This document shows, in pieces, positions 46,376-54,708 of a stretch of DNA of 64,000 bases; the stretch's first letter is position 1; each line of letters begins with the position of its first letter. A model generated the notes under the pieces. The model was not told the origin of the DNA and did no database searches. It saw nothing but the letters and a program-made list of their open reading frames with translations. This stretch comes from Deinococcus piscis (lineage in GTDB: Bacteria; Deinococcota; Deinococci; Deinococcales; Deinococcaceae). Made by a program: the position numbers and the translations under genes. The stretch lies in NCBI RefSeq assembly GCF_014653275.1, contig NZ_BNAL01000001.1:62001-126000 (forward strand), read 5' to 3'.

Positions 46376-47373
46376 TTGATTCCCTCCGGAGTCAGCCGCT
46401 TGATGACAATACGGGCCAGTACGTTTACGATCACCGACATGAAGAACAGGGTCAGGCCCAGGGCCAGCACGCTGGAGCGGTGCAGTTCCTGCTGGGCGTC
46501 CCCGAACTGGTTGGCGATTACCGATGCCATGGTGGAGAAGTTCTGCCACAGACTGGTCAGCGGGGCCTGACTGTCACCGATCACCATGGCCACGGCCAGC
46601 GTTTCGCCCAGGGCGCGGCCCAGGGCCAGCAGCACTCCGCCCATGATGCCAGCGCGGGCGTAGGGCAGCACTGCTTTGGAAATCACTTCCCATTTGGTCG
46701 CGCCCAGGGCGTACATCGCTTCGCGCTGGTCACGCGGCACCAGGTTGATCACGTCGCGGGCCACTGAAGCGGTGTAGGGGAGAATCATCACGGTCAGGAT
46801 CAGGGTGGCGAGGGCCAACCCGCGTCCATCTGCCGCCGAGGGCACGAAAAAGCACTGAAAGCTGGATGTGCCCTGAAGCCACAGCTCCTGGCAGGCCGAG
46901 TAGGTTTCCAGCTTGGCTGGGTCGGTGAAATAGGTCAGCTGCCACTCGGCCAGCTTGGGGGCGATCACCACCAACGCCCACAGGCCGTACACCACGCTGG
47001 GCACGGCGGCGAGCAGTTCAATCAGGTAGCCCACCGGACCCGCCAGCCACTTGGGCGAATACTCCGCGATAAATAGCGCACTGGCGATCGCCAGCGGCAC
47101 ACTGATCGCCAGCGCGATGAGGCTGGTCACCAGCGTGCCGATGATCATGGAGAATGCGCCGTACACATCATTGACCGGGTCCCAGGTGCGGCCGGTGTAA
47201 AAGTCCAGCCCGAAGGTGCTCAGTGTCGGCCAGGAGACGGTCGCCAGCTGGTAGATGCTGAGAATGAAAATCAGGGCGATAACCAGCGACAGCCCGATGA
47301 TGACCGTGCGGAACACATCATCACTGCGGCTGCTCAGGCCACGCCCAGGGGGGCGTTTGGTGGCTTGGCTCAT
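46372..47373 (-). CDS. pstC: Phosphate ABC transporter permease PstC
   Basis: A 333-residue permease. The family segments are [36 protein letters not shown], and the EAA loop [21 protein letters not shown] periplasmic insertion of about 45 residues ([14 protein letters not shown]...SSFQC) contains two cysteines that could pair. AAGGAAGTGAG precedes the ATG. It heads the pstCAB operon; a Pho-box-like repeat lies about 80-95 bp upstream. Confidence 0.96.
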   Translation of the reverse strand: MSQATKRPPGRGLSSRSDDVFRTVIIGLSLVIALIFILSIYQLATVSWPTLSTFGLDFYTGRTWDPVNDVYGAFSMIIGTLVTSLIALAISVPLAIASALFIAEYSPKWLAGPVGYLIELLAAVPSVVYGLWALVVIAPKLAEWQLTYFTDPAKLETYSACQELWLQGTSSFQCFFVPSAADGRGLALATLILTVMILPYTASVARDVINLVPRDQREAMYALGATKWEVISKAVLPYARAGIMGGVLLALGRALGETLAVAMVIGDSQAPLTSLWQNFSTMASVIANQFGDAQQELHRSSVLALGLTLFFMSVIVNVLARIVIKRLTPEGIK

Positions 47374-47452
47374 GGCTCACTTCCTTGGGGGGTGGAGAAA
47401 AAGGCGTGACGGGGGGCAGACTGCTGCATCCATCTCAGTTGAATGGCGTTTT

Positions 47453-47469
47453 GTCAGCTGAAAGTCAGC
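47453..47469 (-). promoter_or_regulatory. Pho-box-like direct repeat upstream of pstC
   Basis: Complement reads GCTGAC-TTTCA-GCTGAC (47469-47464 and 47458-47453), i.e. AGCTGAC twice separated by four bases. The spacing equals the 7-4-7 layout of E. coli Pho boxes and the 6-N5-6 layout of Bacillus PhoP boxes. No clear -10 follows at the expected distance. Confidence 0.6.
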
Positions 47470-47481
47470 TCAGCAGCAGAT

Positions 47482-47511
47482 ATGGGTGCGCCGTAGATGG
47501 GTGCGCCGTAG
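47482..47511. repeat. Perfect 15-bp tandem duplication
   Basis: ATGGGTGCGCCGTAG at 47482-47496 repeated at 47497-47511, next to the pstC Pho-box-like repeat. Confidence 0.9.
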
Positions 47512-47730
47512 GGCTGTACTGGAGAGTCAGTCGCCACTCTCCCCTGCCAACACGCCTGCCTCAGTCGTGGCCTCCTAGGGATCAGTTCAGTAGGAGACGG
47601 CAGCCGATAACGCCGGACATGACCCCGCAAAAATTAAGAACTCATGCAACCGTGAACTCCACTTGGCCACCAGCAACCCGTCATGATGTGGGCACGAGGG
47701 TGTGCTGCACGGAATCTCACTCCTTCACTC

Positions 47731-47775
47731 TGAAAACTTTAATATTCTTGTAAGTTTTCATTTTCCGTTTAAGAT
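47731..47775 (+). promoter_or_regulatory. Promoter and inverted-repeat operator of the lipoprotein pair
   Basis: TTGTAA (47748-47753), 16-bp spacer, TAAGAT (47770-47775) in an unusually AT-rich patch. A perfect 9-bp inverted repeat TGAAAACTT (47731-47739) / AAGTTTTCA (47752-47760) overlaps the -35, as expected for an operator. Confidence 0.5.
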
Positions 47776-47870
47776 GAGATTGTGAGGTTGCCCGCCCGTC
47801 CTGCTCGCCGTGAGTAGCACCCCCCCACTGCCGCCTTTGGCGCAGTCCTTAATTTCTCTGTGGAGGAGAT

Positions 47871-49343
47871 ATGTCAAGAGCCCTGTCCCTGGTTTCCCTT
47901 ACCCTGCTGATGGTTGGATGCGGCAACATGCCCACCCCCCCCAAAGCTGAGGCCGCGCCTGCTGCAGAGGTGGTGACGGTTCTGGGTCAAAGTTCAGTCT
48001 CCCAGCGTATTGCGCTGCCTGGAGCCAAGCCTCTGGCCGCGTCACCCACCGCCCTGAATCCGGCTGGGCTAAAGGCCAGCTCGGTAGGGCACTGGATGGG
48101 GCCTATTCCTATGCAGCACAGCATGTACCGGACTGAGCGAGCTGCGGTCGGACCGCAGGGCGAGCTGACCGTGTCCGCAGCCGACGATAAGGGCGGGAGC
48201 TTCCAGCTTCACCGCTACGCGGCAAATGGTCAGGCCCTGGCTCATCACCAGTACACAGTCAGCCCCAACGGTGCGCCTGCGGGCACGGGCCCCTACGCGC
48301 AGACCTGGGTCACCAGCACCGAGGACGCCCCCGACCAAGAACTGTATGTGATGAATGTCTACGGCAACGCCCGGAGTCTGTACCCGGACCCTGCACGCGG
48401 CCCAGTTCAGGCCGAATTTCGCCTGATGAACTCGGCCCTGCAGCCCCGCACGACCAATGTGGACGGTCCTTATCACCTGCCGTTGCTGGTTTCTTCTAGT
48501 ACCGAAGTGCGCGCAGGACAGCAGGGCATTGTGGTCGCTACGCCCCGTCCCTGGAATCCCTCTGCCCCCCAGAAAGCGCCTCAGGGCACCCGTATCTACG
48601 AGCTGTCGCACCACGCCTGGGACAACGTAGAGCTGAACGAAATGAACGTGCTTCTGCCGCCAGCGCAGTACGCGAACAACTACACCAGCAGCCAGATGGA
48701 CACGGCCCCGGACGGCAGTATCTACGTGGCCACCTTCACTTCCACTAAGCAGCAGTGTGCGCGGACTTGCCCCTCGGTGGCCGGAGTGACCAAGCTGCGC
48801 GGCGGACAAGTAGAGTGGCAGGTGTTCTGGGATTCGGCGGAGCCTGTCGCAGTTGAAGACGTCTCTGCCCACGAGAACGGCGTTGGCCTGCTGATTACCT
48901 CCGCCCGCTCCGGTGCGGGTTCCAGTGCGGACGAGGTGCACGCCGAGAGCAGTGTGCTGCTGACCTTCAGCGCTGATGGCAAGCCCCTTCAGCAGTTGAC
49001 TCTTCCCGAGAGCAGCGACAGCGCAGGCTTCCCCGTGGCCTACCGCCAGCTCCAACTCAAGGCCGATGGCCGCTTTGTGGTGGGAGCCGCGCAGACCTTG
49101 ACTGCTGGTCATGTGACCCAGGGCATCCGCCGCACGCAGATGCTGGCTGACGCCTTTTCTGGCTTGGAAGTGCAACACCTGCTGAGCCGGGGCGAGTACT
49201 TGTATGTTCAGGGCGCAGCCGATCTGGGCGACCTGGCCAAAGAGCAGCCCTCTGTGCCGCTGCCCACCCTGCCTGAGCCCGCTGGCTATGAGTCCGAACG
49301 GTTCGTTCTGCCCTACGACTTTGACCTGAACCCGCGCTGGTAA
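47871..49343 (+). CDS. Secreted lipoprotein, member 2 of a paralogous set (tandem copy A)
   Basis: A 490-residue lipoprotein (ALSLVSLTLLMVGC, lipobox Cys near residue 17). No known domain. It is closely related to the next gene: both share DAPDQ-LYVMN, RTTNVDGPYH, SHHAWDNVE, DTAPDGSIYVATFTS, a C-x3-C pair just before PSVAGVTKLRGGQVEWQVFW, SRGEYLYVQG and the terminal LPYDFDLNPRW. The distant third member is at 6316-7710. Repeating strand-turn units suggest a propeller-like fold (inference). GGAGGAG Shine-Dalgarno. It sits on the opposite strand between pstC and pstS. Confidence 0.85.
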   Translation: MSRALSLVSLTLLMVGCGNMPTPPKAEAAPAAEVVTVLGQSSVSQRIALPGAKPLAASPTALNPAGLKASSVGHWMGPIPMQHSMYRTERAAVGPQGELTVSAADDKGGSFQLHRYAANGQALAHHQYTVSPNGAPAGTGPYAQTWVTSTEDAPDQELYVMNVYGNARSLYPDPARGPVQAEFRLMNSALQPRTTNVDGPYHLPLLVSSSTEVRAGQQGIVVATPRPWNPSAPQKAPQGTRIYELSHHAWDNVELNEMNVLLPPAQYANNYTSSQMDTAPDGSIYVATFTSTKQQCARTCPSVAGVTKLRGGQVEWQVFWDSAEPVAVEDVSAHENGVGLLITSARSGAGSSADEVHAESSVLLTFSADGKPLQQLTLPESSDSAGFPVAYRQLQLKADGRFVVGAAQTLTAGHVTQGIRRTQMLADAFSGLEVQHLLSRGEYLYVQGAADLGDLAKEQPSVPLPTLPEPAGYESERFVLPYDFDLNPRW

Positions 49344-49428
49344 GCCTGTGCCGGTGTCATCCATCGGCCCGGCCTCCCCATACCCCGGCGCGCTGAAGCC
49401 CGCTTGGGAGAATCAGGAGAACAATCAG

Positions 49429-50925
49429 ATGCCCAGAATCCCGTTTGCGGTACTCTCGCTGTCCCTGCTGGCCGTCAGCTGCGGCCAGACACCACCCACT
49501 CCCAATCCTCCCCCAGCGTCCAGAGCGCCACAGGAACAGATGATGGTCCTGGGTGAAGGTCCAGCTGCCCGGCGTATCCATTTGCCCGCCGCAAAGATCT
49601 TGTCCCTGGCTCCACAAGCCCTGACACCACTCCAGCAGGGCCAGGCCACCCTGCCCCGCTGGAATGGCCCGGTCCCCGCCCACCAGTCGTATGACATGGG
49701 TGGACGGGTCGCCGTGGGACCGCAGGGCGAAGTTACCATGCCCAACATTGCCGCCAGTCGCTACGGTCAGTCTTCTGACTTTGTGCTCAGGAAGCACGCT
49801 GCCACGGGAGAGTTGCTTGCCCAGCGGCATTACACCGTCCCCAAGCCCGAGATTGACCTCCAACCCGGGGAGGAAGTGTACGGGGGAACCTGGGCTGTAG
49901 CCACGGAAGATGCGCCGGATCAAGACCTCTATGTGATGAATGCTTACGGTGACAGCTCGTCCATGCTGAATCCTATGGCCCCCATGAACACCGAGGTCCG
50001 GCTGATGAATGCAGCGCTGGAACCCCGCACGACCAATGTGGACGGACCGTACCATCCGGCGCTGTTTCTGACTCCTGCCACGGAGATGCGGGCCGGTCAG
50101 CAAGGAACTGTGGTGTCGACGCCTCACAAGTGGAATTTCTACGGTTCCTTTACGGCCCCGATTGGCACGCGAGTCTATGAGCTTTCGCACCACGCCTGGG
50201 ACAATGTAGAAGTCGACCATACCACCACGCTGCTCCCGCCCAGGCAGTACGCCGACAACTACACCGGCAGCGAAATGGATACCGCGCCCGACGGCAGTAT
50301 CTATGTGGCCACCTTTACCTCCTACGAACAGGACTGCGTGGAAGTCTGCCCCTCGGTGGCTGGCGTGACCAAGTTGCGCGGCGGACAGGTGGAGTGGCAG
50401 GTGTTCTGGGATACGGATCAGGCGGTGGGCCTGCGTGACCTTGCTGCTCACGAGAATGGGGTCGGCCTGCTGGTCACTTCCAAGCGCGTGACCCACAGCG
50501 CCGAGGGCACGCCGACTGAGCCGGAGAAGTCCTTCTTGCTGACCTTTGGCGCGGACGGCACTCCACTTCAGAATGCCGAGCTGCCCCTCGCCGAACTGCG
50601 CAGCGAAAATCCTGACCTGCTCCCCTTCGAGCATCTCCAGCTCAGGAGCGATGGCCGCTTTGTGGCGAGCACCGGAAATATGGTGGCTGCAGGCCATCTG
50701 TCGTCGGGGGTCACCCGAACACAGCGCCTGAGCCAGTCGCTCCATGAAGTGTGGGTGGACGGGTTGGTCAGCCGAGGCGAATACCTGTACGTGCAGGGAG
50801 GTTCTGTCCCGGGCGGTCTGGAACAGGTCAAGCCTACAGTGACGCTCCCAGCCCTCGGCAATGACCGTCATACCTACATCCAGTTTGCTCTGCCCTACGA
50901 TTTCGGTCTGAATCCTCGCTGGTAA
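49429..50925 (+). CDS. Secreted lipoprotein, member 3 of a paralogous set (tandem copy B)
   Basis: A 498-residue lipoprotein (AVLSLSLLAVSC, lipobox Cys near residue 17). It is a tandem duplicate of the preceding gene, with near-identical stretches at DNA level around the DGSIYVATFTS and GGQVEWQVFW codons; it keeps the C-x3-C pair (CVEVC) and the LPYDFGLNPRW end. The start was set where AGGAGA lies about 9 nt upstream; the longer frame only adds intergenic sequence. The 85-bp gap holds no promoter-like box, so both are probably one transcript ending at the 50945 terminator. Confidence 0.85.
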   Translation: MPRIPFAVLSLSLLAVSCGQTPPTPNPPPASRAPQEQMMVLGEGPAARRIHLPAAKILSLAPQALTPLQQGQATLPRWNGPVPAHQSYDMGGRVAVGPQGEVTMPNIAASRYGQSSDFVLRKHAATGELLAQRHYTVPKPEIDLQPGEEVYGGTWAVATEDAPDQDLYVMNAYGDSSSMLNPMAPMNTEVRLMNAALEPRTTNVDGPYHPALFLTPATEMRAGQQGTVVSTPHKWNFYGSFTAPIGTRVYELSHHAWDNVEVDHTTTLLPPRQYADNYTGSEMDTAPDGSIYVATFTSYEQDCVEVCPSVAGVTKLRGGQVEWQVFWDTDQAVGLRDLAAHENGVGLLVTSKRVTHSAEGTPTEPEKSFLLTFGADGTPLQNAELPLAELRSENPDLLPFEHLQLRSDGRFVASTGNMVAAGHLSSGVTRTQRLSQSLHEVWVDGLVSRGEYLYVQGGSVPGGLEQVKPTVTLPALGNDRHTYIQFALPYDFGLNPRW

Positions 50926-50944
50926 GCCTTCTGATTCAACACTG

Positions 50945-50986
50945 AGCGGCCCCCCTCACCCAGACACACTGGGAAAGGGGGCCGCT
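50945..50986 (+). terminator. Terminator of the lipoprotein pair
   Basis: AGCGGCCCCC (50945-50954) / GGGGGCCGCT (50977-50986) with an inner CCCAG/CTGGG stem, followed by TTCCTAT; starts 19 bp past the stop. Confidence 0.75.
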
Positions 50987-51010
50987 TTCCTATGCAGATG
51001 TTCAGATGCA

Positions 51011-51044
51011 GTCAAAGGCCCAGCTCCACCGAGGGAACTGGGCC
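51011..51044 (-). terminator. Terminator of pstS
   Basis: GGCCCAGCTCC (51017-51027) / GGAACTGGGCC (51034-51044), 11 bp including one G-U pair, followed on the minus strand by TTT; 36 bp past the pstS stop. Confidence 0.65.
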
Positions 51045-51079
51045 AGCACGCATGAGGACTTGAGCAGGCTAGCAGGGGA

Positions 51080-52108
51080 TCAGAGGGCTTTGCCGCCGTA
51101 GGTCATGCTCTTGATGACTTTTTCCACTTTGGGCATCATGCCGGCGGGCAGCTTGGCGTAGTCCAGGCCCTCATTGAACTTCTGGCCATCGTGGGTCATC
51201 CACCACAGCAGGTTCTTGAGGTTCTTGCCCTGGGCTTCGGTGCGGCTGCCGTACTTCTGCTCTTTGTAGAAGATGACATAGGTAAAGCTGGCGATGGGCC
51301 AAGCCTGCGCGTTGCCCGAGTTCACAATGCTGACACGGGTGTCGCTGGGAATCACCACGCCAGCAGCGGCAGCCGAAGCGGGGCCGTTGTCGGCGGTGAT
51401 CCAGTTGCCGGCCTTGTTCTTCAGCTGGGCAAAGGGCAGCTTGTTCTGCTTGGCGTAGGCCAGCTCCACGTAACCGATGGCACCGGGGGTGTTCTTGACG
51501 GCACCGGCCACCCCGTCATTGCCTTTGGCGGCGCTGCCCACAGGCCACTTCACCGAGTTGCCACGTCCCACTTTGCTCTTGAAGGTGGGGTTCACGGCGC
51601 TCAGGTAGTCGGTGAACACATAGGTGGTGCCCGAGGAGTCAGAGCGGCGCACGGGGGTGATGGGCAGGCCGGGCAGCTTGGCACCGGGGTTCAGAGCAGC
51701 AATCTTGGGGTCGTTCCACTTTTTGATGCTGCCCAGGTAGATGCCCGCCAGGGTTTCGCCGGTCAGCTTCATGCTGCTCACGCCGGGCACGTTGAATGCG
51801 GGCACCACAGCGCCGATAGCGGTGGGCACGTGCAGCAGCGCTGCAGGAGCGGGCTTCATCATGTCGTTGGTCATGGGGTTGTCACTTGCCCCAAAGTCCA
51901 CGGTGCGGTTGATGATCTGCTTTTGGCCTGCGCCGGAGCCCACCGACTGATAGTTCACGGTCACGCCGGTCTGCTTTTTGTACTCAGCGAACATCTTGGA
52001 GTACAGGGGGTTTGGGAACGAAGCGCCCGCGCCGGTGATGGTCTGAGCGGAAGCGGAAGCACCCGCAGCAGCAAGGAGGGTCAGGCCAAGAGTCAACATC
52101 TTTTTCAT
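51080..52108 (-). CDS. pstS: Phosphate ABC transporter substrate-binding protein
   Basis: A 342-residue periplasmic-binding protein with a signal peptide ([22 protein letters not shown]) but no lipobox. Phosphate-site loops are present: [41 protein letters not shown] and [16 protein letters not shown]. It captures phosphate for PstCAB. Four Pho-box-like hexamers lie just upstream, and no Shine-Dalgarno is visible: CAGGCT lies 6 nt before the ATG, so it is probably leaderless. Terminator at 51011-51044. Confidence 0.96.
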   Translation of the reverse strand: MKKMLTLGLTLLAAAGASASAQTITGAGASFPNPLYSKMFAEYKKQTGVTVNYQSVGSGAGQKQIINRTVDFGASDNPMTNDMMKPAPAALLHVPTAIGAVVPAFNVPGVSSMKLTGETLAGIYLGSIKKWNDPKIAALNPGAKLPGLPITPVRRSDSSGTTYVFTDYLSAVNPTFKSKVGRGNSVKWPVGSAAKGNDGVAGAVKNTPGAIGYVELAYAKQNKLPFAQLKNKAGNWITADNGPASAAAAGVVIPSDTRVSIVNSGNAQAWPIASFTYVIFYKEQKYGSRTEAQGKNLKNLLWWMTHDGQKFNEGLDYAKLPAGMMPKVEKVIKSMTYGGKAL

Positions 52109-52130
52109 AGGTCAAGCCTGAGCCTCACCC

Positions 52131-52169
52131 GTCAGCCTCATGTCAAGCTCATGTCAGCCTCATGTCAGC
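52131..52169 (-). promoter_or_regulatory. Four-copy Pho-box-like array upstream of pstS
   Basis: On the plus strand GTCAGC/GTCAAG begins at 52131, 52142, 52153 and 52164, i.e. GCTGAC, CTTGAC, GCTGAC, GCTGAC on the coding strand, all with an exact 11-bp period and ATGAG spacers. The nearest copy is 10 nt from a CAGGCT -10-like hexamer that is 6 nt from the ATG. Two adjacent activator dimers could bind. Confidence 0.7.
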
Positions 52170-52244
52170 AGCAGGAAGTGAGCTGCCCGAAGAGCGTGAG
52201 CGCCGCCGCCCCGCCTGTCAGGGCGACCTACTACACTGAGACCC

Positions 52245-53048
52245 ATGACTGCTTCCAACCCCAACACTGCTGCTCCTGCACGCGCCGAGGTCGGCGTCCC
52301 CCGCGACGAACTGGTGCGCTGGCTGAACGAGTACCTGGACACCGACGCCTTTAGCGACGTCAGCCTCAACGGCCTGCAAATTGAGGGCAAAGACCGCGTG
52401 ACCCGTATTGCCGCCAGCGTGGACAGCAGCCTGCGCTCTATTCAGGCCGCCGCCGATGCAGGCGCAGACCTGCTGCTGGTGCATCACGGCCTGTTCTGGG
52501 GCAAGCCACTGGCCGTGACGGGGCCACATGGCCGCCGGGTCAAAGCAGCGCTGGACGCCGGACTGAGCCTCTACGCTTCGCACCTGCCGCTCGACTACCA
52601 CCGCGAAGTGGGCAACAACGCGATGATCGCCCGCGCCCTGGGCCTGGAAGACCTGGAGGACTTTGGCGAATACGGCGGACGCCGATACGGCCTGGCCGGG
52701 ACTCTGCCCCGCGAGCTGGACTTGCAGGACTTCGCGGACCGCATTCAGAAGCTGACCGGCGAAATCTGCCTGGTTCACTCGGGCAGCCACCCGTTTGTAC
52801 ACCGCATCGGCATCAATTCGGGCGAGGGTGCGGGCCTGATTCCCGAAGCCGCCCGCATGGGCCTGGATACCTTGCTGACCGGCGAGCCGGAGCACAAATA
52901 CTTCCACGACGCCTTTGAATACGGTCTGAATGCCGTATTTGCCGGTCACTACGAAACCGAAGTCTTCGGCGTGCGTGCCCTGGCCGCCAAAATCGAAGAA
53001 GAATTCGGGCTGCCCTGGCAGTTCATTCACCAGCCCACAGGACTGTAA
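52245..53048 (+). CDS. NIF3/DUF34-family dinuclear-metal protein
   Basis: A 267-residue protein with NIF3 motifs: VSLNGLQIEGKDRVTRIAAS, LLLVHHGLFWGKPL (metal His pair), YASHLPLDYHREVGNN and the late GHYETE segment. Relatives form hexameric toroids with two metals per subunit; GTP cyclohydrolase I type 2 activity is proposed for some but is not certain. TACACT (52232-52237) ends 7 nt before the ATG. tmk follows after 4 bp. Confidence 0.9.
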   Translation: MTASNPNTAAPARAEVGVPRDELVRWLNEYLDTDAFSDVSLNGLQIEGKDRVTRIAASVDSSLRSIQAAADAGADLLLVHHGLFWGKPLAVTGPHGRRVKAALDAGLSLYASHLPLDYHREVGNNAMIARALGLEDLEDFGEYGGRRYGLAGTLPRELDLQDFADRIQKLTGEICLVHSGSHPFVHRIGINSGEGAGLIPEAARMGLDTLLTGEPEHKYFHDAFEYGLNAVFAGHYETEVFGVRALAAKIEEEFGLPWQFIHQPTGL

Positions 53049-53052
53049 ACCA

Positions 53053-53706
53053 GTGACAGAAAACAAAAAGGCGAAGGCACTCAGTGGTCTGTTCATCAGC
53101 TTCGAGGGGCCGGAAGGCGCGGGCAAAAGCACCCAGCTGGAGAGGCTCCGGGCGAGGCTGGAAGGGGCAGGCCATCAGGTCCTGGCGACCAAAGAGCCAG
53201 GCGGGACTCCGGCGGGTGAACAGGTGCGGGCGACCCTGCTGGACCCGGCCCTCAACATGGAGCCCCTGGCCGAGTTTCTGCTGTATTCGGCCAGCCGGGC
53301 CCAACTGGTACGCGAACGCCTGCGCCCGGCGCTGGAGCGCGGCGACGTGGTGCTGTGCGACCGCTACGCCGACTCCACACTGGCCTATCAGGGCTACGGA
53401 CGCAGGCTGGACATGGACTTTCTGCGCCGCGTGACGGCTGAGGCCACCGGCGGCCTGACCCCAGCGCTGACCGTGCTGCTGGACCTGGACCCTGCGGCGG
53501 GCCTGGCGCGGGTCGCGGCGCGTGGACAGCCCGACCGCCTGGAAAATGCGCCGCTGGACTTTCACCGGCGTTTGCGCGCAGGCTTTCTGGACCTGGCCGC
53601 TGCCGAGCCGGAGCGCTGGCTGGTATTGGACGCCACACGCTCCGCAGATGAACTGGACGCGGCGATTTGGGCGCGGGTGCAGCGGGCACTGGGTGCTCTG
53701 AGCTGA
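53053..53706 (+). CDS. tmk: Thymidylate kinase
   Basis: A 217-residue kinase: P-loop SFEGPEGAGKSTQLERL, DR(Y) motif VVLCDRYADSTLAYQGYG and the LID region around RVAARGQPDRLE. It phosphorylates dTMP to dTDP. GTG start chosen because it directly follows the NIF3-like gene (4-bp gap) and precedes a short basic stretch before the P-loop strand; probably co-transcribed. Confidence 0.94.
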   Translation: MTENKKAKALSGLFISFEGPEGAGKSTQLERLRARLEGAGHQVLATKEPGGTPAGEQVRATLLDPALNMEPLAEFLLYSASRAQLVRERLRPALERGDVVLCDRYADSTLAYQGYGRRLDMDFLRRVTAEATGGLTPALTVLLDLDPAAGLARVAARGQPDRLENAPLDFHRRLRAGFLDLAAAEPERWLVLDATRSADELDAAIWARVQRALGALS

Positions 53707-53767
53707 AGGCCAATGCCCGGCTGCCCAGCCCCCCGTCTGGGAGCTGAAAGGGGACCGCCGCTGAACC

Positions 53768-54643
53768 CTACTCGCCGCCGCTGACCTGCACTTCAAACAG
53801 CACCGGCCAGCGCTTGCCAGTCAGGAAAAAGGTGCCGGTATCGGCGTTGTAGGCAATACCGTTCAGCACATCGTCGCGGGTCAGGGGGCGGCCCTGCTCA
53901 GAGGCCGTACGCGCCGCCTCGTCGGCCAGCGCGGAGGCGTCCAGCCAGCCGGTGACGTTGCCCGTCTGGGGATCAATGCGGGCAATCCGGTCCTGCATCC
54001 AGACATTAGCCCAGATGGCGCCGTCTGCCCATTCCAACTCGTTGAGCTGCGGGACTGGCTGGCCTCCGTCGGTCACGGTGATCTGGTGGGTCACCTTGAA
54101 GGTGTGTGGGTCACGGAAAAAGAGCGCAGCGCTCCCGTCGCTCATGATCAGTTCCTGGCCGTTGTGGGTCAGGCCCCAGCCTTCGCCCTGGTAGGCGTAG
54201 GTCTCCTGAAGTTGCAGCGCCTGGTCAAAGCGGTAGGCCTCGCCGGTCTGCCAGGTGATGTGGTACACCTGTCCATTAAGGAATGTGGCTCCCTCACCGA
54301 ACGCCTGTGGACTGGGGGTGGGGGCCTGCGCCTCTATCTGCCCGGTGCTGGGGTCTACCCAACGCACGCCAGACTCGCCCACCTGGCCGGTGCTTTCCAG
54401 CAGGCGGCCCTCTACCCATTGCAGCCCCTGGGTAAAAGCGGCTGGGTCATGGGGAAATCGCTTCAGCACTTCGGGCCTCAGCGTGGGCACCAGCGCGGGC
54501 ATATCTGGTGCAGTGGCTGGCGCAGCCGGGGCGGAGCTCGTCTGTGGCTGAGCCTCAGCAGCACGGGCCGAAGTGGTAGAAGTGGTCGGCGCAGGCTGAC
54601 AAGCACACAGCAGCGAGACCAGCAAAAAGGAGAGGGAACGCAT
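53768..54643 (-). CDS. Glutaminyl-peptide cyclotransferase (plant/bacterial type), lipoprotein
   Basis: A 291-residue protein with a lipoprotein signal (SFLLVSLLCAC). After a low-complexity linker comes the five-bladed propeller typical of glutamine cyclotransferase: RFPHDPAAFTQGLQWVEGRL, LLESTGQVGESGVRWVDP, GWGLTHNGQELIMSDGSA, LNELEWADGAIWANVW, VLNGIAYNADTGTFFLTGKR-WP. It cyclises N-terminal Gln to pyroglutamate on exported proteins. TAGACT (complement of 54653-54658) ends 9 nt before the ATG. Confidence 0.92.
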   Translation of the reverse strand: MRSLSFLLVSLLCACQPAPTTSTTSARAAEAQPQTSSAPAAPATAPDMPALVPTLRPEVLKRFPHDPAAFTQGLQWVEGRLLESTGQVGESGVRWVDPSTGQIEAQAPTPSPQAFGEGATFLNGQVYHITWQTGEAYRFDQALQLQETYAYQGEGWGLTHNGQELIMSDGSAALFFRDPHTFKVTHQITVTDGGQPVPQLNELEWADGAIWANVWMQDRIARIDPQTGNVTGWLDASALADEAARTASEQGRPLTRDDVLNGIAYNADTGTFFLTGKRWPVLFEVQVSGGE

Positions 54644-54708
54644 CTTCAGAGCAGTCTACCGGGGAGCAGCACACACAGGGTTGGTCCAGTCCGCTTAGTC
54701 CAGCCTGC

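Larger units (their letters stand above)
47374..47870. other. 497-bp divergent regulatory region (pstC / lipoprotein pair)
   Basis: No gene seen. It holds the pstC Pho-box-like repeat (47453-47469), a 15-bp tandem duplication (47482-47511), and an AT-rich promoter with an overlapping inverted repeat (47731-47775) for the lipoprotein genes, followed by a leader of about 95 nt ending in GGAGGAG. Confidence 0.7.

Noticed and set aside
42869..46570. Long plus-strand open frames opposite the oxidoreductase and pst genes
   Set aside because: Same antisense effect; His/Gln/Arg-rich translations, no start signals.
53720..53744. Possible hairpin between tmk and the cyclotransferase gene
   Set aside because: Short stem with a mismatch and no U-tract on either strand.
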